The notes under the pieces are model-generated. The model was given only the letters and a program-made list of their open reading frames with translations. It did no database searches and was not told the origin of the DNA. The translations under genes and the position numbers were made by a program. A DNA stretch of 64,000 nt from an uncultured Pirellulaceae bacterium. GTDB lineage: Bacteria > Planctomycetota > Planctomycetia > Pirellulales > Pirellulaceae. Shown here piece after piece: positions 19,785 through 28,295 of this stretch. The stretch lies in the NCBI GenBank assembly GCA_938084685.1, contig CALKGE010000001.1, forward strand, positions 434,001-498,000. Reading direction: 5' to 3'. Position 1 is the first letter of the stretch; each line of letters begins with the position of its first letter.

Positions 19785-19922
19785 TTCCCGTCTAAGTGCC
19801 AATTAACAGGAGAAATTAACTGGAGCGAACGCTCCCGTCGGTCAGACTGATTCGTGCGAACTGGTGAAAACTGGTCAGGTCTGAACGAGTTTGATATCGC
19901 ACGCACAGTGGAGCGTAACCTC

Positions 19923-21329
19923 ATGGCTACTGTTACAACTGATGCGTCGCAACAAGAACCGGAATTAAAAGTAGTTGAAGATGCGACATGCACATTTTGC
20001 GGATGTGTCTGTGATGACATCGATTTGACTGTCAAAGGTCACGAAATCACGAAGGCTAAACGAGCCTGTGTGCTGGGAACGGCCTGGTTTCTAAACCACT
20101 CGGTGGACGATCGTCCATCCTGCCTGATTAAGGGGCAGCCTGCCTCGGTGGAAGAGGGAATTGAACGAGCCTCCCAGATTCTAACCAAGTCACGTTATCC
20201 TCTGATGTATGGTCTGAGTGATACGACGAGCGAAGCGCAGCGAGTGGCGGTCAGTATCGCCGACTGGGTGGGAGCGAATCTTGATACAACTACCTCTGTT
20301 TGCCACGGTCCGTCGGGAATGGCGTTTCAGGGAGTTGGTGAAGTAACCTGCTCGTTAGGCGAAGTTCGCAATCGGGGAGACATGATCATTTTCTGGGGAG
20401 CCAATCCTGCTGAAAGTCACCCTCGTCACTTTACCCGTTACAGCTTGATGCCCAAGGGAATGTTTGTTCCTAATGGCCGCAAGGATCGTACGTGCGTGGT
20501 GATCGACGTTCGTAAAACCAAATCAGCCAATACTGCTGATATCTTCATTCAGCTTAAACCCCGTTCTGATTTCGAGGCGTTGTGGGCGCTGCGTGCATTA
20601 GCAGCTGGAGTCGAACTGGAAGCTGCGCAGGTATTGGCAGACACAGGAGTCGAGCTTGCGGTCTGGCAGGATCTCATGGACCGCATGAAGGCGTCACGTT
20701 TTGGCGTGTTCTTCTTTGGAATGGGATTGACGATGACTCGGGGTAAGCATGCCAACACCGAAGCACTGCTCGAATTGACTCGGGATATGAACCGTCACAC
20801 TCGATTTGTCTGTAAGCCGAATCGGGGGCATGGCAACGTGACGGGAGCCGATAATGTGGTGGCCTGGAGAACCGGTTATCCATTTGGCGTGAATTTAGCT
20901 CGCGGTTATCCTCGCTTCAACCCGGGTGAATACACGGCCTCGGATGTTCTTGCCCGGCAGGAAGCAGATGCGGCGATTATTATCGCCAGTGACCCGATGG
21001 CGAATTTCAGCGAACCCGCACGTCAGCATTTGAAGTCCATTCCCTACATCGCGTTTGATCCTAAGGAGACGCCGACGACCAGACATGCCGAAGTTGCGTT
21101 CACGGTAGCAACCTATGGCATTAATGTTCCAGGGACAGTCTATCGAATGGATGACATACCGATTTCTTTAAGACCAGCTTTTGAGTGCCATCATCCGGCC
21201 GATCTGGAGATTCTTCAGAGAATTGAAAAGCGGGTCCAGGAATTGATTGCTCTGGAAGCTCCGGCTGAGAATGATAATTCCAGTTTGCGGCCAGCGCGTG
21301 ATTTAGCGAACGGGGTCGCTGCCGAGTAA
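19923..21329 (+). CDS. Formylmethanofuran dehydrogenase subunit B-like (FwdB/FmdB)
   Basis: CTFCGCVCDDIDL, SVCHGPSGMAFQ, WGANPAESHPRHFTRYS, NRGHGNVTGADNVVAWRTGYPFGVN. Start inferred at 19923. Confidence 0.9.
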   Translation: MATVTTDASQQEPELKVVEDATCTFCGCVCDDIDLTVKGHEITKAKRACVLGTAWFLNHSVDDRPSCLIKGQPASVEEGIERASQILTKSRYPLMYGLSDTTSEAQRVAVSIADWVGANLDTTTSVCHGPSGMAFQGVGEVTCSLGEVRNRGDMIIFWGANPAESHPRHFTRYSLMPKGMFVPNGRKDRTCVVIDVRKTKSANTADIFIQLKPRSDFEALWALRALAAGVELEAAQVLADTGVELAVWQDLMDRMKASRFGVFFFGMGLTMTRGKHANTEALLELTRDMNRHTRFVCKPNRGHGNVTGADNVVAWRTGYPFGVNLARGYPRFNPGEYTASDVLARQEADAAIIIASDPMANFSEPARQHLKSIPYIAFDPKETPTTRHAEVAFTVATYGINVPGTVYRMDDIPISLRPAFECHHPADLEILQRIEKRVQELIALEAPAENDNSSLRPARDLANGVAAE

Positions 21330-21812
21330 TCGCCGTAGCATGCCAAGTTGTCCTGCGTGTAACATTTCGTGATGAGCGCAGAAAATGAGGCACCCCAGTT
21401 TGGTGGGATAGGCAGCATACGGATCTTCGACAGGCTCGTTTAATTGCTCGAGAGGATACGTAGCGAGTTCTTCCATCGACTGATTGTAAACTCGTTCAAA
21501 CACATTCAGGATCTCATCGGGAGCCGGATAGAACTCTGGATCCTGACGAGGAGTGGAGCCACGAGAGAATTTTTTTCGAAACGCTGAAGACATCAATTCG
21601 GTGTCTTCCAGTTTTCGACCGCGTTGGCGGAAAAGCACCAGGCCGTACTGAGCCATGGCGAGGTGCCCGACCTGCCAGGCAACATGATTTAACCCTTCAA
21701 TGGGTTGTCGAAACCAGTCGTTTTGGCCGATACCATCCAGTAGAGAATGGGTGTATTGACGAGCAGCAACGATTTGATCGACGGCCATTTGAAGATTTGC
21801 GGAATTGGACAC
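21303..21812 (-). CDS. DinB-like (DinB superfamily) protein
   Basis: HVAWQVGHLAMAQYG and CLIFCAHHEMLHAGQLGMLRRLLG. Start GTG 21812 or ATG 21788; the longer track ORF would overlap the divergent subunit A gene. Confidence 0.75.
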   Translation of the reverse strand: MSNSANLQMAVDQIVAARQYTHSLLDGIGQNDWFRQPIEGLNHVAWQVGHLAMAQYGLVLFRQRGRKLEDTELMSSAFRKKFSRGSTPRQDPEFYPAPDEILNVFERVYNQSMEELATYPLEQLNEPVEDPYAAYPTKLGCLIFCAHHEMLHAGQLGMLRRLLGSDPVR

Positions 21813-21862
21813 GGACTTCTTTTCTGCATGAAAATAACGACTCAGGTTATTGGTAAAACCAC

Positions 21863-23533
21863 ATGACGACAGCGTACTTAAAACTTGCCGGTGGATATGT
21901 TTACGATCCAATAAATGGCGTGGACGGTCAAGTACAGGACATTTGGATCCAGGACGGTAAGATCGTGGATCCACCCGGTCCGGGAGTTCGCGCTGGTCGT
22001 GTCATCGATCTGGCTGGATACGTGGTGATGCCTGGCGGAGTTGATATGCATTGTCATATCGCTGGTCCCAAAGTGAATATGGCTCGTAAAATGCGTCCTG
22101 AAGAAAAGCGGCGCGATGAAGTTATTGAGCGAACTCAGAAGACACACAGTGGAACAATGGGTAGTGTTCCCAGCACCTTCGCGACCGGGTACAAGTATAT
22201 TGGTCTGGGATATACGACTGCTTTTGATGCCGCGGTTCCTCCGATGTCGGCACGGCACGCCCATGAAGAATTTGAAGATACTCCCTGTATCGACAAAGGA
22301 TTCTATGTGCTCACCGGGAACAATCACTTCGTGATGAAATCGATTGCTGACAATGAACCGGCAAAACTCAAGGGATTTGTGGCCTGGTTGCTGGGCGCCG
22401 CCAAGGGATACGCTCCGAAGCTCGTCAATCCAGGAGGAGTTGAAGTCTGGAAGCATCATCCGCGAGGTAATGTGGATACGGTCGACCAGATGGTTGACCA
22501 CTATAACGTGACTCCTCGCCAGATCATCTCGGAATTAACTCGTACCGCCAACGAAATCGGATTACCCCATCCCGTTCATATTCATTGCAACAATCTGGGA
22601 ATGCCGGGGAATTATTCAACGACGCTCAATACGATGGATGCGTTAAATGGTCATAACGGCCATATTACTCACATTCAATTCCACAGTTATGGTGGTGGGG
22701 AAGGCGAAGAAGAGACCTTCTGCAGTCGGGTGCCCGAGCTGGTCGAGTATGTGAATTCGCATGAGAACGTTACGGTGGACGTTGGTCAGGTCATGTTTGG
22801 CGAGACGACCAGCATGACCGGTGACGGCCCGTTGGGTTATTACCTGCACAACGTTTATGGAACCAAGTGGTTCAGTGCTGATACTGAACTGGAATCGGGT
22901 TGCGGTATCGCTCCGATCAAATACCGAAACAAAAGTCTGGTGCATGCGCTGCAGTGGGCGATTGGTTTGGAGTGGTATCTGTTGGTGGATGACCCTTGGC
23001 GAGTGGTCATGAGTACGGATCATCCTAACGGAGGCTCTTTCCTGGCCTATCCTCAGATCATTCGACTGTTAATGGACAGCACTTACCGCAAGGAAGTATT
23101 GAAGACGGTACATCCTGAGGTGATGAATCGTTGCATCCTGGCGGATCTGAAACGGGAATATACGCTTAACGAGATCTGTATTATCACTCGCAGTGGTCCG
23201 GCAAAAATCCTGGGGCTCAAGAATAAAGGGCATCTAGGAGCTGGAGCGGATGCAGACATTACGGTGTACCTGCCTCATGAAAACAAAGAGACCATGTTTG
23301 AATTGCCAAAATACGTGATCAAGTCCGGAATCGTGGTTGTGGAAGACGGAGAGATTCGTGAGCCACTTCTCGGGAAGACATTACATGTTGATCCGGATTA
23401 TGACAAAGAAATTGAAGGAGATATCTCGAATTGGTTCGAAGAGTATTACTCGATCCGATTCCGAAACTACCCGGTACAGGATGGTTACTTGCACGACGCC
23501 GAAGTTGTGGAGTGCGATCCTGATGCGAGTTAG
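21863..23533 (+). CDS. Formylmethanofuran dehydrogenase subunit A-like (amidohydrolase superfamily)
   Basis: GGVDMHCHIAGPKVNMARKMRPEE; VHIHCNNLGMPGNYSTTL; STDHPNGGSFLAYPQIIRLLMD. Confidence 0.93.
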   Translation: MTTAYLKLAGGYVYDPINGVDGQVQDIWIQDGKIVDPPGPGVRAGRVIDLAGYVVMPGGVDMHCHIAGPKVNMARKMRPEEKRRDEVIERTQKTHSGTMGSVPSTFATGYKYIGLGYTTAFDAAVPPMSARHAHEEFEDTPCIDKGFYVLTGNNHFVMKSIADNEPAKLKGFVAWLLGAAKGYAPKLVNPGGVEVWKHHPRGNVDTVDQMVDHYNVTPRQIISELTRTANEIGLPHPVHIHCNNLGMPGNYSTTLNTMDALNGHNGHITHIQFHSYGGGEGEEETFCSRVPELVEYVNSHENVTVDVGQVMFGETTSMTGDGPLGYYLHNVYGTKWFSADTELESGCGIAPIKYRNKSLVHALQWAIGLEWYLLVDDPWRVVMSTDHPNGGSFLAYPQIIRLLMDSTYRKEVLKTVHPEVMNRCILADLKREYTLNEICIITRSGPAKILGLKNKGHLGAGADADITVYLPHENKETMFELPKYVIKSGIVVVEDGEIREPLLGKTLHVDPDYDKEIEGDISNWFEEYYSIRFRNYPVQDGYLHDAEVVECDPDAS

Positions 23534-24207
23534 TTTGCCGACTTGAACTGTGCTAGAACTCTGGAGTCCGGTTCGAAACCGGCCTGTTTCAGAGCGGCAA
23601 GGTAGTCGTCCGGTTCATTGATATTGATCAAACTGGACAGATGCGGGTCAGCACCCAGCAGATCCTGAGTGGATACGGTGACCGTATCGATCAGGTCGAA
23701 TAAGAACAAAGGTCGTCGTTTATCAGCGTCCAGCAGTGAGTCAATCACTGGAATGAGGGAGGTACGATATACGGCAGCCAGTGGATGGCGAAACCCGTCT
23801 TCCACAACCACGGCAGCGTCGGCGTCGCCGAGTCTGTCAGCGACAGCACTGACCCAAGCAGGCTGAAGCAGTGGAACGTCACAACTGGTAACGTATGCGG
23901 CTTGTGTCACTGGAGCATCCTTTTCAGGGAACTGTTCCACAGCAGCGAGCCCCATACGAATTCCTTCCAGGGGTCCTTGTCCGGGCGAACGATCCTGAGT
24001 GATCAGGATATCGTCTGGTAACACGGGCAAGGATTGATTGTCGGCCTTGACGACGGCAATCGGTTTGGTGACTTCCGACATGATGCGAACAACCCGTTGC
24101 AGCATGGTTTCCTTACCAAACGGTAATAAAGCTTTGCTCAGCCCCATACGACGGCTTTTTCCGCCACAAAGGACAATTCCGGCGATTGGTTGTTGTAAAT
24201 TGGTCAT
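23530..24207 (-). CDS. mobA: Molybdenum cofactor guanylyltransferase
   Basis: GIVLCGGKSRRMGLSKALLPFG; SPGQGPLEGI; YVTSCDVPLLQP. Confidence 0.88.
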   Translation of the reverse strand: MTNLQQPIAGIVLCGGKSRRMGLSKALLPFGKETMLQRVVRIMSEVTKPIAVVKADNQSLPVLPDDILITQDRSPGQGPLEGIRMGLAAVEQFPEKDAPVTQAAYVTSCDVPLLQPAWVSAVADRLGDADAAVVVEDGFRHPLAAVYRTSLIPVIDSLLDADKRRPLFLFDLIDTVTVSTQDLLGADPHLSSLININEPDDYLAALKQAGFEPDSRVLAQFKSAN

Positions 24208-24283
24208 TCCATCCCCTAACCAAGAATCCAGTATATAGAGTTTATAATTCCCCGCGAGTTGTTTTTACAGATAAGAACGATCC

Positions 24284-25099
24284 ATGACTCTGGAACTTAC
24301 TTACCAAGGCAATACGACGATCCCTCTTGAAATCGAAGGGATTAACCCTGATACGGTTGAGCAATTAACGATTGCGGAAATCGAAAAGCTACCGATCTTT
24401 CACGGTAAAGACAAATGCGTGCTTGCTGATTACTTCAAGGTGAGTGGAGACGCAGCAGACCAGCATATCAATCTGAGTGGTCAGCTTGCCGGAGTGCATT
24501 GGATTGGTACGAAGATGGAGCGAGGTACGATCACCATTGAGGGTGATTGTGGTCGGCATCTGGGTAGTGAGATGCGAGGTGGCACGATTACAGTGCAGGG
24601 TAATGCGAGTGACTGGATTGGTGCAGAAATGAGGGGCGGTCACATTCGGGTTCACGGTAATGCAGGACATCAGGTTGGAGCAGCCTACCGCGGAAGTGAG
24701 CGAGGAATGAACCGGGGGACGATCATCATTGACGGAAACGCCGGTAACGAAATCGGCTTAACCATGCGGCGCGGATTGATTGTGATTGGAGGCAACGCAG
24801 GTGATCTCGTCGGCTTTCGCATGCTGGCCGGTACGATTCTGCTGTGCGGAGAATCTGGGATCCGTCATGGAGCGGGTATGCGTCGCGGTTCCATTATCTT
24901 TATGGGGGACCAACATCCGCAACTGTTACCCAGCTTCCGGCACGCGGTAAACTATCAACCCGAGTTCATGAAAGTGCTTCTGCGAAAACTCCGTCACAGT
25001 GGATTTGAAGTGCCCGATGATTTGCTTGATGCTTCCTATGATCTGTTTCATGGCGATATGATCGAAGGTGGACGGGGCGAGATTCTGCTGCGAAGGTGA
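24284..25099 (+). CDS. Formylmethanofuran dehydrogenase subunit C-like
   Basis: Repeated GNAG-x-x(I/V)G-type units (MRGGTITVQGNASDWIGAEMRGGHIRVHGNAGHQVG), like FwdC and the GltB C-terminus. Confidence 0.93.
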   Translation: MTLELTYQGNTTIPLEIEGINPDTVEQLTIAEIEKLPIFHGKDKCVLADYFKVSGDAADQHINLSGQLAGVHWIGTKMERGTITIEGDCGRHLGSEMRGGTITVQGNASDWIGAEMRGGHIRVHGNAGHQVGAAYRGSERGMNRGTIIIDGNAGNEIGLTMRRGLIVIGGNAGDLVGFRMLAGTILLCGESGIRHGAGMRRGSIIFMGDQHPQLLPSFRHAVNYQPEFMKVLLRKLRHSGFEVPDDLLDASYDLFHGDMIEGGRGEILLRR

Positions 25100-25120
25100 T
25101 TCGTGTTCCGGGGTAAAGCA

Positions 25121-27040
25121 TCAAGGTTGCAGGCCCAGCTTTGCCAGTTGTTCTTGGATCTCGCTGCTCTTCAAGGCATGCAGAAAGGCTGTTACGGCCG
25201 GTTTATCCCGACGAGCAGCCGGGAGGATGAAATCGAACTCTTCGTCCGCTACCGGCAGGAAACCCAGTACAGGACTAACGACACCCTGAATGGCCACGCC
25301 CCAGTCGGCAGATCCATGCTCCACACTGGCAGCTACTGCATGGTGGCTGCGGGACTGAAAGGAATAACCCGTTGGTAATTGCGTCTGGCCTTCGAGTAGT
25401 TGATCGATCAGGATTCTGGTACCACTCCCCTGATTACGATTAACCATATGAATCGATGGGTCGTTACAGACCAGCCTTATCAGTGCCTCGAGCGATTTAT
25501 CACGGAACCGCGGATCGTCTTTTCTGAAAATAATGCCCTGGGTCCTTTTGTAACCTTTGATCAGCTCCAGCGAGTCGTCGAGTAAATGCTGGTTGTACGC
25601 GGTACCGGTCGAGTCGAGTAAATGGACGCCGGCAATATCGCACTCTCCCCGCCGCACCGCTTCGACTCCTCCAGTCGAACCGACGGTCATCAGTTTGCTG
25701 TGGATGCCTGTTTGCTGAATGGTTGAGAGAATTAGATCCAGCCCCACACAGTGGCTTCCAATAACCACCAGGTCCGCCAGAGGAAGTTGCCGGCCCAGCA
25801 GAGTTACATTGACAACAGCGTCTTTGTCCAGAATCTCCTGGTGCCGATCTATCGTGATAAATCCGTCTGCGTGGCTGAATGTGGTGACACTTCCACTTCC
25901 TTTTCCCATAGGGTAGGCGACCAGCTTTCCATCGTGGTGGCGCTGGACCAGACTAACAAGTAGATATTCTGTTCGGCCGATTTCCGAACGTATTTTGACT
26001 GCCATTTGGGCATCGAGCTGAGTTTGGTCGGCGGGTGTATTACCGGCCAGTTGCCGAATGACGGGTGCCACGAATTCGTGAAAAGTGAAGATTGCGGAAG
26101 TTGGAAATCCTGGCAGAATGACGACCGGTTTTTGTTGGGTGGCAGCTAAGCAGACAGGTTTGCCCGGTTTGAGAGCAACTCCATGAGCCACGATTCCGGG
26201 GTCGTCGAGTTCCGCGACGACCTGATAGGAAATATCTCCTTCTCCCTTACTCGTCCCGCCCGACAACAGAACAACATCGTAACTGGCAATTGCTTCTGAC
26301 AAGTGTTGTTGCAGTTGCTGCTGATCGTCCTGCACAACTCCCAGACTGACAGGTTGCCCTCCCAGTTCGGTGACAGCATCTGCGAGGATTCTGGCATTGG
26401 AATCGAAGACCATCGCCGGCTGCATCGTTTCGTGCGGTGGGATAATTTCGTCGCCAGTGGATATAATCCCCACTTTCGGTTTGCGGTAAACCGGTACTTC
26501 AGACTGACCGATTGCGGCCAGAACCCCTGTTTCACGGCTGGTGAGAACCTGACCCTGGCGGAGGACGATTTCACCCGCGGTAATGTCAGAGCCGGCGAAG
26601 GAGATTCCAAAACCGGCGTTGACAGCTTTACGTACGATCAGACTGTCGCCGACGACATCGGTGTATTCGATCATGACAATGGCATCCGCGCCCCTGGGAA
26701 TCATGCCTCCAGTGGCGACGCTCATGGCATCACCGCAATGGACTTCTGTTTTGGGAACGACTGCGGTTGCGATGGTCTCGTCAAGTACTGTCAGCCGGCA
26801 GGGCAATTCCTCGGTCGCCGAGTGGGTGTCGACCGCCTTTACTGCGTAACCATCATAGTTGGATCGGTGGAAGGATGGCACATTGCACGGAGAGTGAATA
26901 TCCTGAGCCAATGTACGCCCCAGCGCGTCCTTTAACGGGACCAACTCTGGGGCCAGCGGCGTGAGATCGAGCGCACGATGAAAACGTTGTTCCGCTTCAT
27001 CGCGATTGATTACTTCCAGAAACTGTCGTTGTTCGGCCAT
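25121..27040 (-). CDS. MoeA domain fused to a C-terminal periplasmic-binding/LysR-substrate-binding-like domain
   Basis: MoeA motifs SNYDGYAVKA, GGMIPRGADAIVMIE, ISTGDEI, LSGGTSKGEGD, then VVIGSHCVGLDLILSTIQQTGIHSKLMTVGSTGGVEAVRRGECDIAGVHLLD...NRNQGSGTRILIDQLL. Confidence 0.9.
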   Translation of the reverse strand: MAEQRQFLEVINRDEAEQRFHRALDLTPLAPELVPLKDALGRTLAQDIHSPCNVPSFHRSNYDGYAVKAVDTHSATEELPCRLTVLDETIATAVVPKTEVHCGDAMSVATGGMIPRGADAIVMIEYTDVVGDSLIVRKAVNAGFGISFAGSDITAGEIVLRQGQVLTSRETGVLAAIGQSEVPVYRKPKVGIISTGDEIIPPHETMQPAMVFDSNARILADAVTELGGQPVSLGVVQDDQQQLQQHLSEAIASYDVVLLSGGTSKGEGDISYQVVAELDDPGIVAHGVALKPGKPVCLAATQQKPVVILPGFPTSAIFTFHEFVAPVIRQLAGNTPADQTQLDAQMAVKIRSEIGRTEYLLVSLVQRHHDGKLVAYPMGKGSGSVTTFSHADGFITIDRHQEILDKDAVVNVTLLGRQLPLADLVVIGSHCVGLDLILSTIQQTGIHSKLMTVGSTGGVEAVRRGECDIAGVHLLDSTGTAYNQHLLDDSLELIKGYKRTQGIIFRKDDPRFRDKSLEALIRLVCNDPSIHMVNRNQGSGTRILIDQLLEGQTQLPTGYSFQSRSHHAVAASVEHGSADWGVAIQGVVSPVLGFLPVADEEFDFILPAARRDKPAVTAFLHALKSSEIQEQLAKLGLQP

Positions 27041-27042
27041 GA

Positions 27043-28287
27043 TTATTCGTACAAGTATACTGTGACTTCCGAGTTCCGGGCATAGCCTTCGAGATCTTCA
27101 GGAATAATGACAAAGCCGCTGGCGCGTGTGGTGCTGCTGAGGACACTTGCACCGCTAATAGCGATGGGCTCTACCTGATCGTTGTGAACATGGACTCGCG
27201 CGTAATCAGTACGACCTACTGTGGAGACAAGTTTTCTGGATAGTGGCAGGTTGATAGTACGGTGGGGCCAGGTTGTCGGTAGTCCGGCGAGTTGGCGGAT
27301 AGCGCGGCCGGCAAAAAAATCATAGGCGCAGAGGCAGGAAACCGGATTACCAGGCAATAGAAATACAAGTCGTTTTCCCAGTGTCCCCATACCGCTTGGA
27401 CTGCTGGGCCGCATGGCCACACCGTGAATGTCCAATGACCCGTGTTCTGCCAGTAAACGGGGGGCGTGATCTTCCTGCCCGACACTCGAGCCCCCCGAAA
27501 CCACAATCACGTCGGCATCGGACTGCAAGGCTGCGAGAATGCTTTCAGGATGATCTGAAATAATCCCGGGATGCAGAACCTGCCCGCCGTCTCTGTGGAC
27601 CAATGCAGATAGCATGGGACTATTGGCATCCGCGATCTTGTACTGGTCGGGAGTGGTTCCGGGGGGCAATAATTCGTCGCCGGTGATCACCAATCGTACT
27701 TGTGGTTGCTTGATAACTTCAACAAGCCGGATGCCAATAGAACTCAGAATCCCCAGATCCTGTGGCCGAAGTTTTCTACCCTGTGGTAGGACCTGTTTCC
27801 CAGCTTGAATGTCTTCGCCAGGAAGTCCCACATGTTTTCCGGGAGCAACTTCTCCTTGAACCAGTATGGATTTTTCCTGGATGACAGTCTGTTCTACTGG
27901 CAGGACAGCGTTTGCACCGGCAGGCATCGGCGCCCCGGTCATAATTCGAATGGCTTGCCCAGAAGTTATACTGGCGTGAAACGGATTTCCGGGTAGTGAT
28001 TGGCCAAGAATATCGAGTGTCAGGCTGTTATAGGTACTGGCTCCGGAGGTATCCTCTCCGACAACGGCAAAGCCGTCCATCATCGCTCGTGAAAAATGAG
28101 GCACATCAACCTCACTAGTTATCCCAGTACCCAGAACGCGTCCATAGGCCTCCTGAAGGTCAACCTTTTCCGTTTTTGATTCCGGAATATGTTCGTCGAT
28201 CCAGTCGAGGCAGTTCTGAACTGTCCAGCGGCGCGCAAATCCCTTCATGCGAACGTCGGTCGGGCGATAGAGTGGATCTTGAGTCAT
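27043..28287 (-). CDS. moeA: Molybdopterin molybdenumtransferase MoeA
   Basis: SRAMMDGFAVVGEDT, GAPMPAGANAVLPVEQT, VVSGGSSVGQEDHAP, FLLPGNPVSCLCAYDFF. Confidence 0.9.
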   Translation of the reverse strand: MTQDPLYRPTDVRMKGFARRWTVQNCLDWIDEHIPESKTEKVDLQEAYGRVLGTGITSEVDVPHFSRAMMDGFAVVGEDTSGASTYNSLTLDILGQSLPGNPFHASITSGQAIRIMTGAPMPAGANAVLPVEQTVIQEKSILVQGEVAPGKHVGLPGEDIQAGKQVLPQGRKLRPQDLGILSSIGIRLVEVIKQPQVRLVITGDELLPPGTTPDQYKIADANSPMLSALVHRDGGQVLHPGIISDHPESILAALQSDADVIVVSGGSSVGQEDHAPRLLAEHGSLDIHGVAMRPSSPSGMGTLGKRLVFLLPGNPVSCLCAYDFFAGRAIRQLAGLPTTWPHRTINLPLSRKLVSTVGRTDYARVHVHNDQVEPIAISGASVLSSTTRASGFVIIPEDLEGYARNSEVTVYLYE

Positions 28288-28295
28288 GGGGGGGA

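Noticed and set aside
21878-22501. 207-aa minus-strand ORF
   Set aside because: Antisense to the subunit A gene, which has strong family motifs.
26303-26935. 210-aa plus-strand ORF
   Set aside because: Antisense to the clearly coding MoeA-PBP gene; low-complexity translation with no recognisable family.
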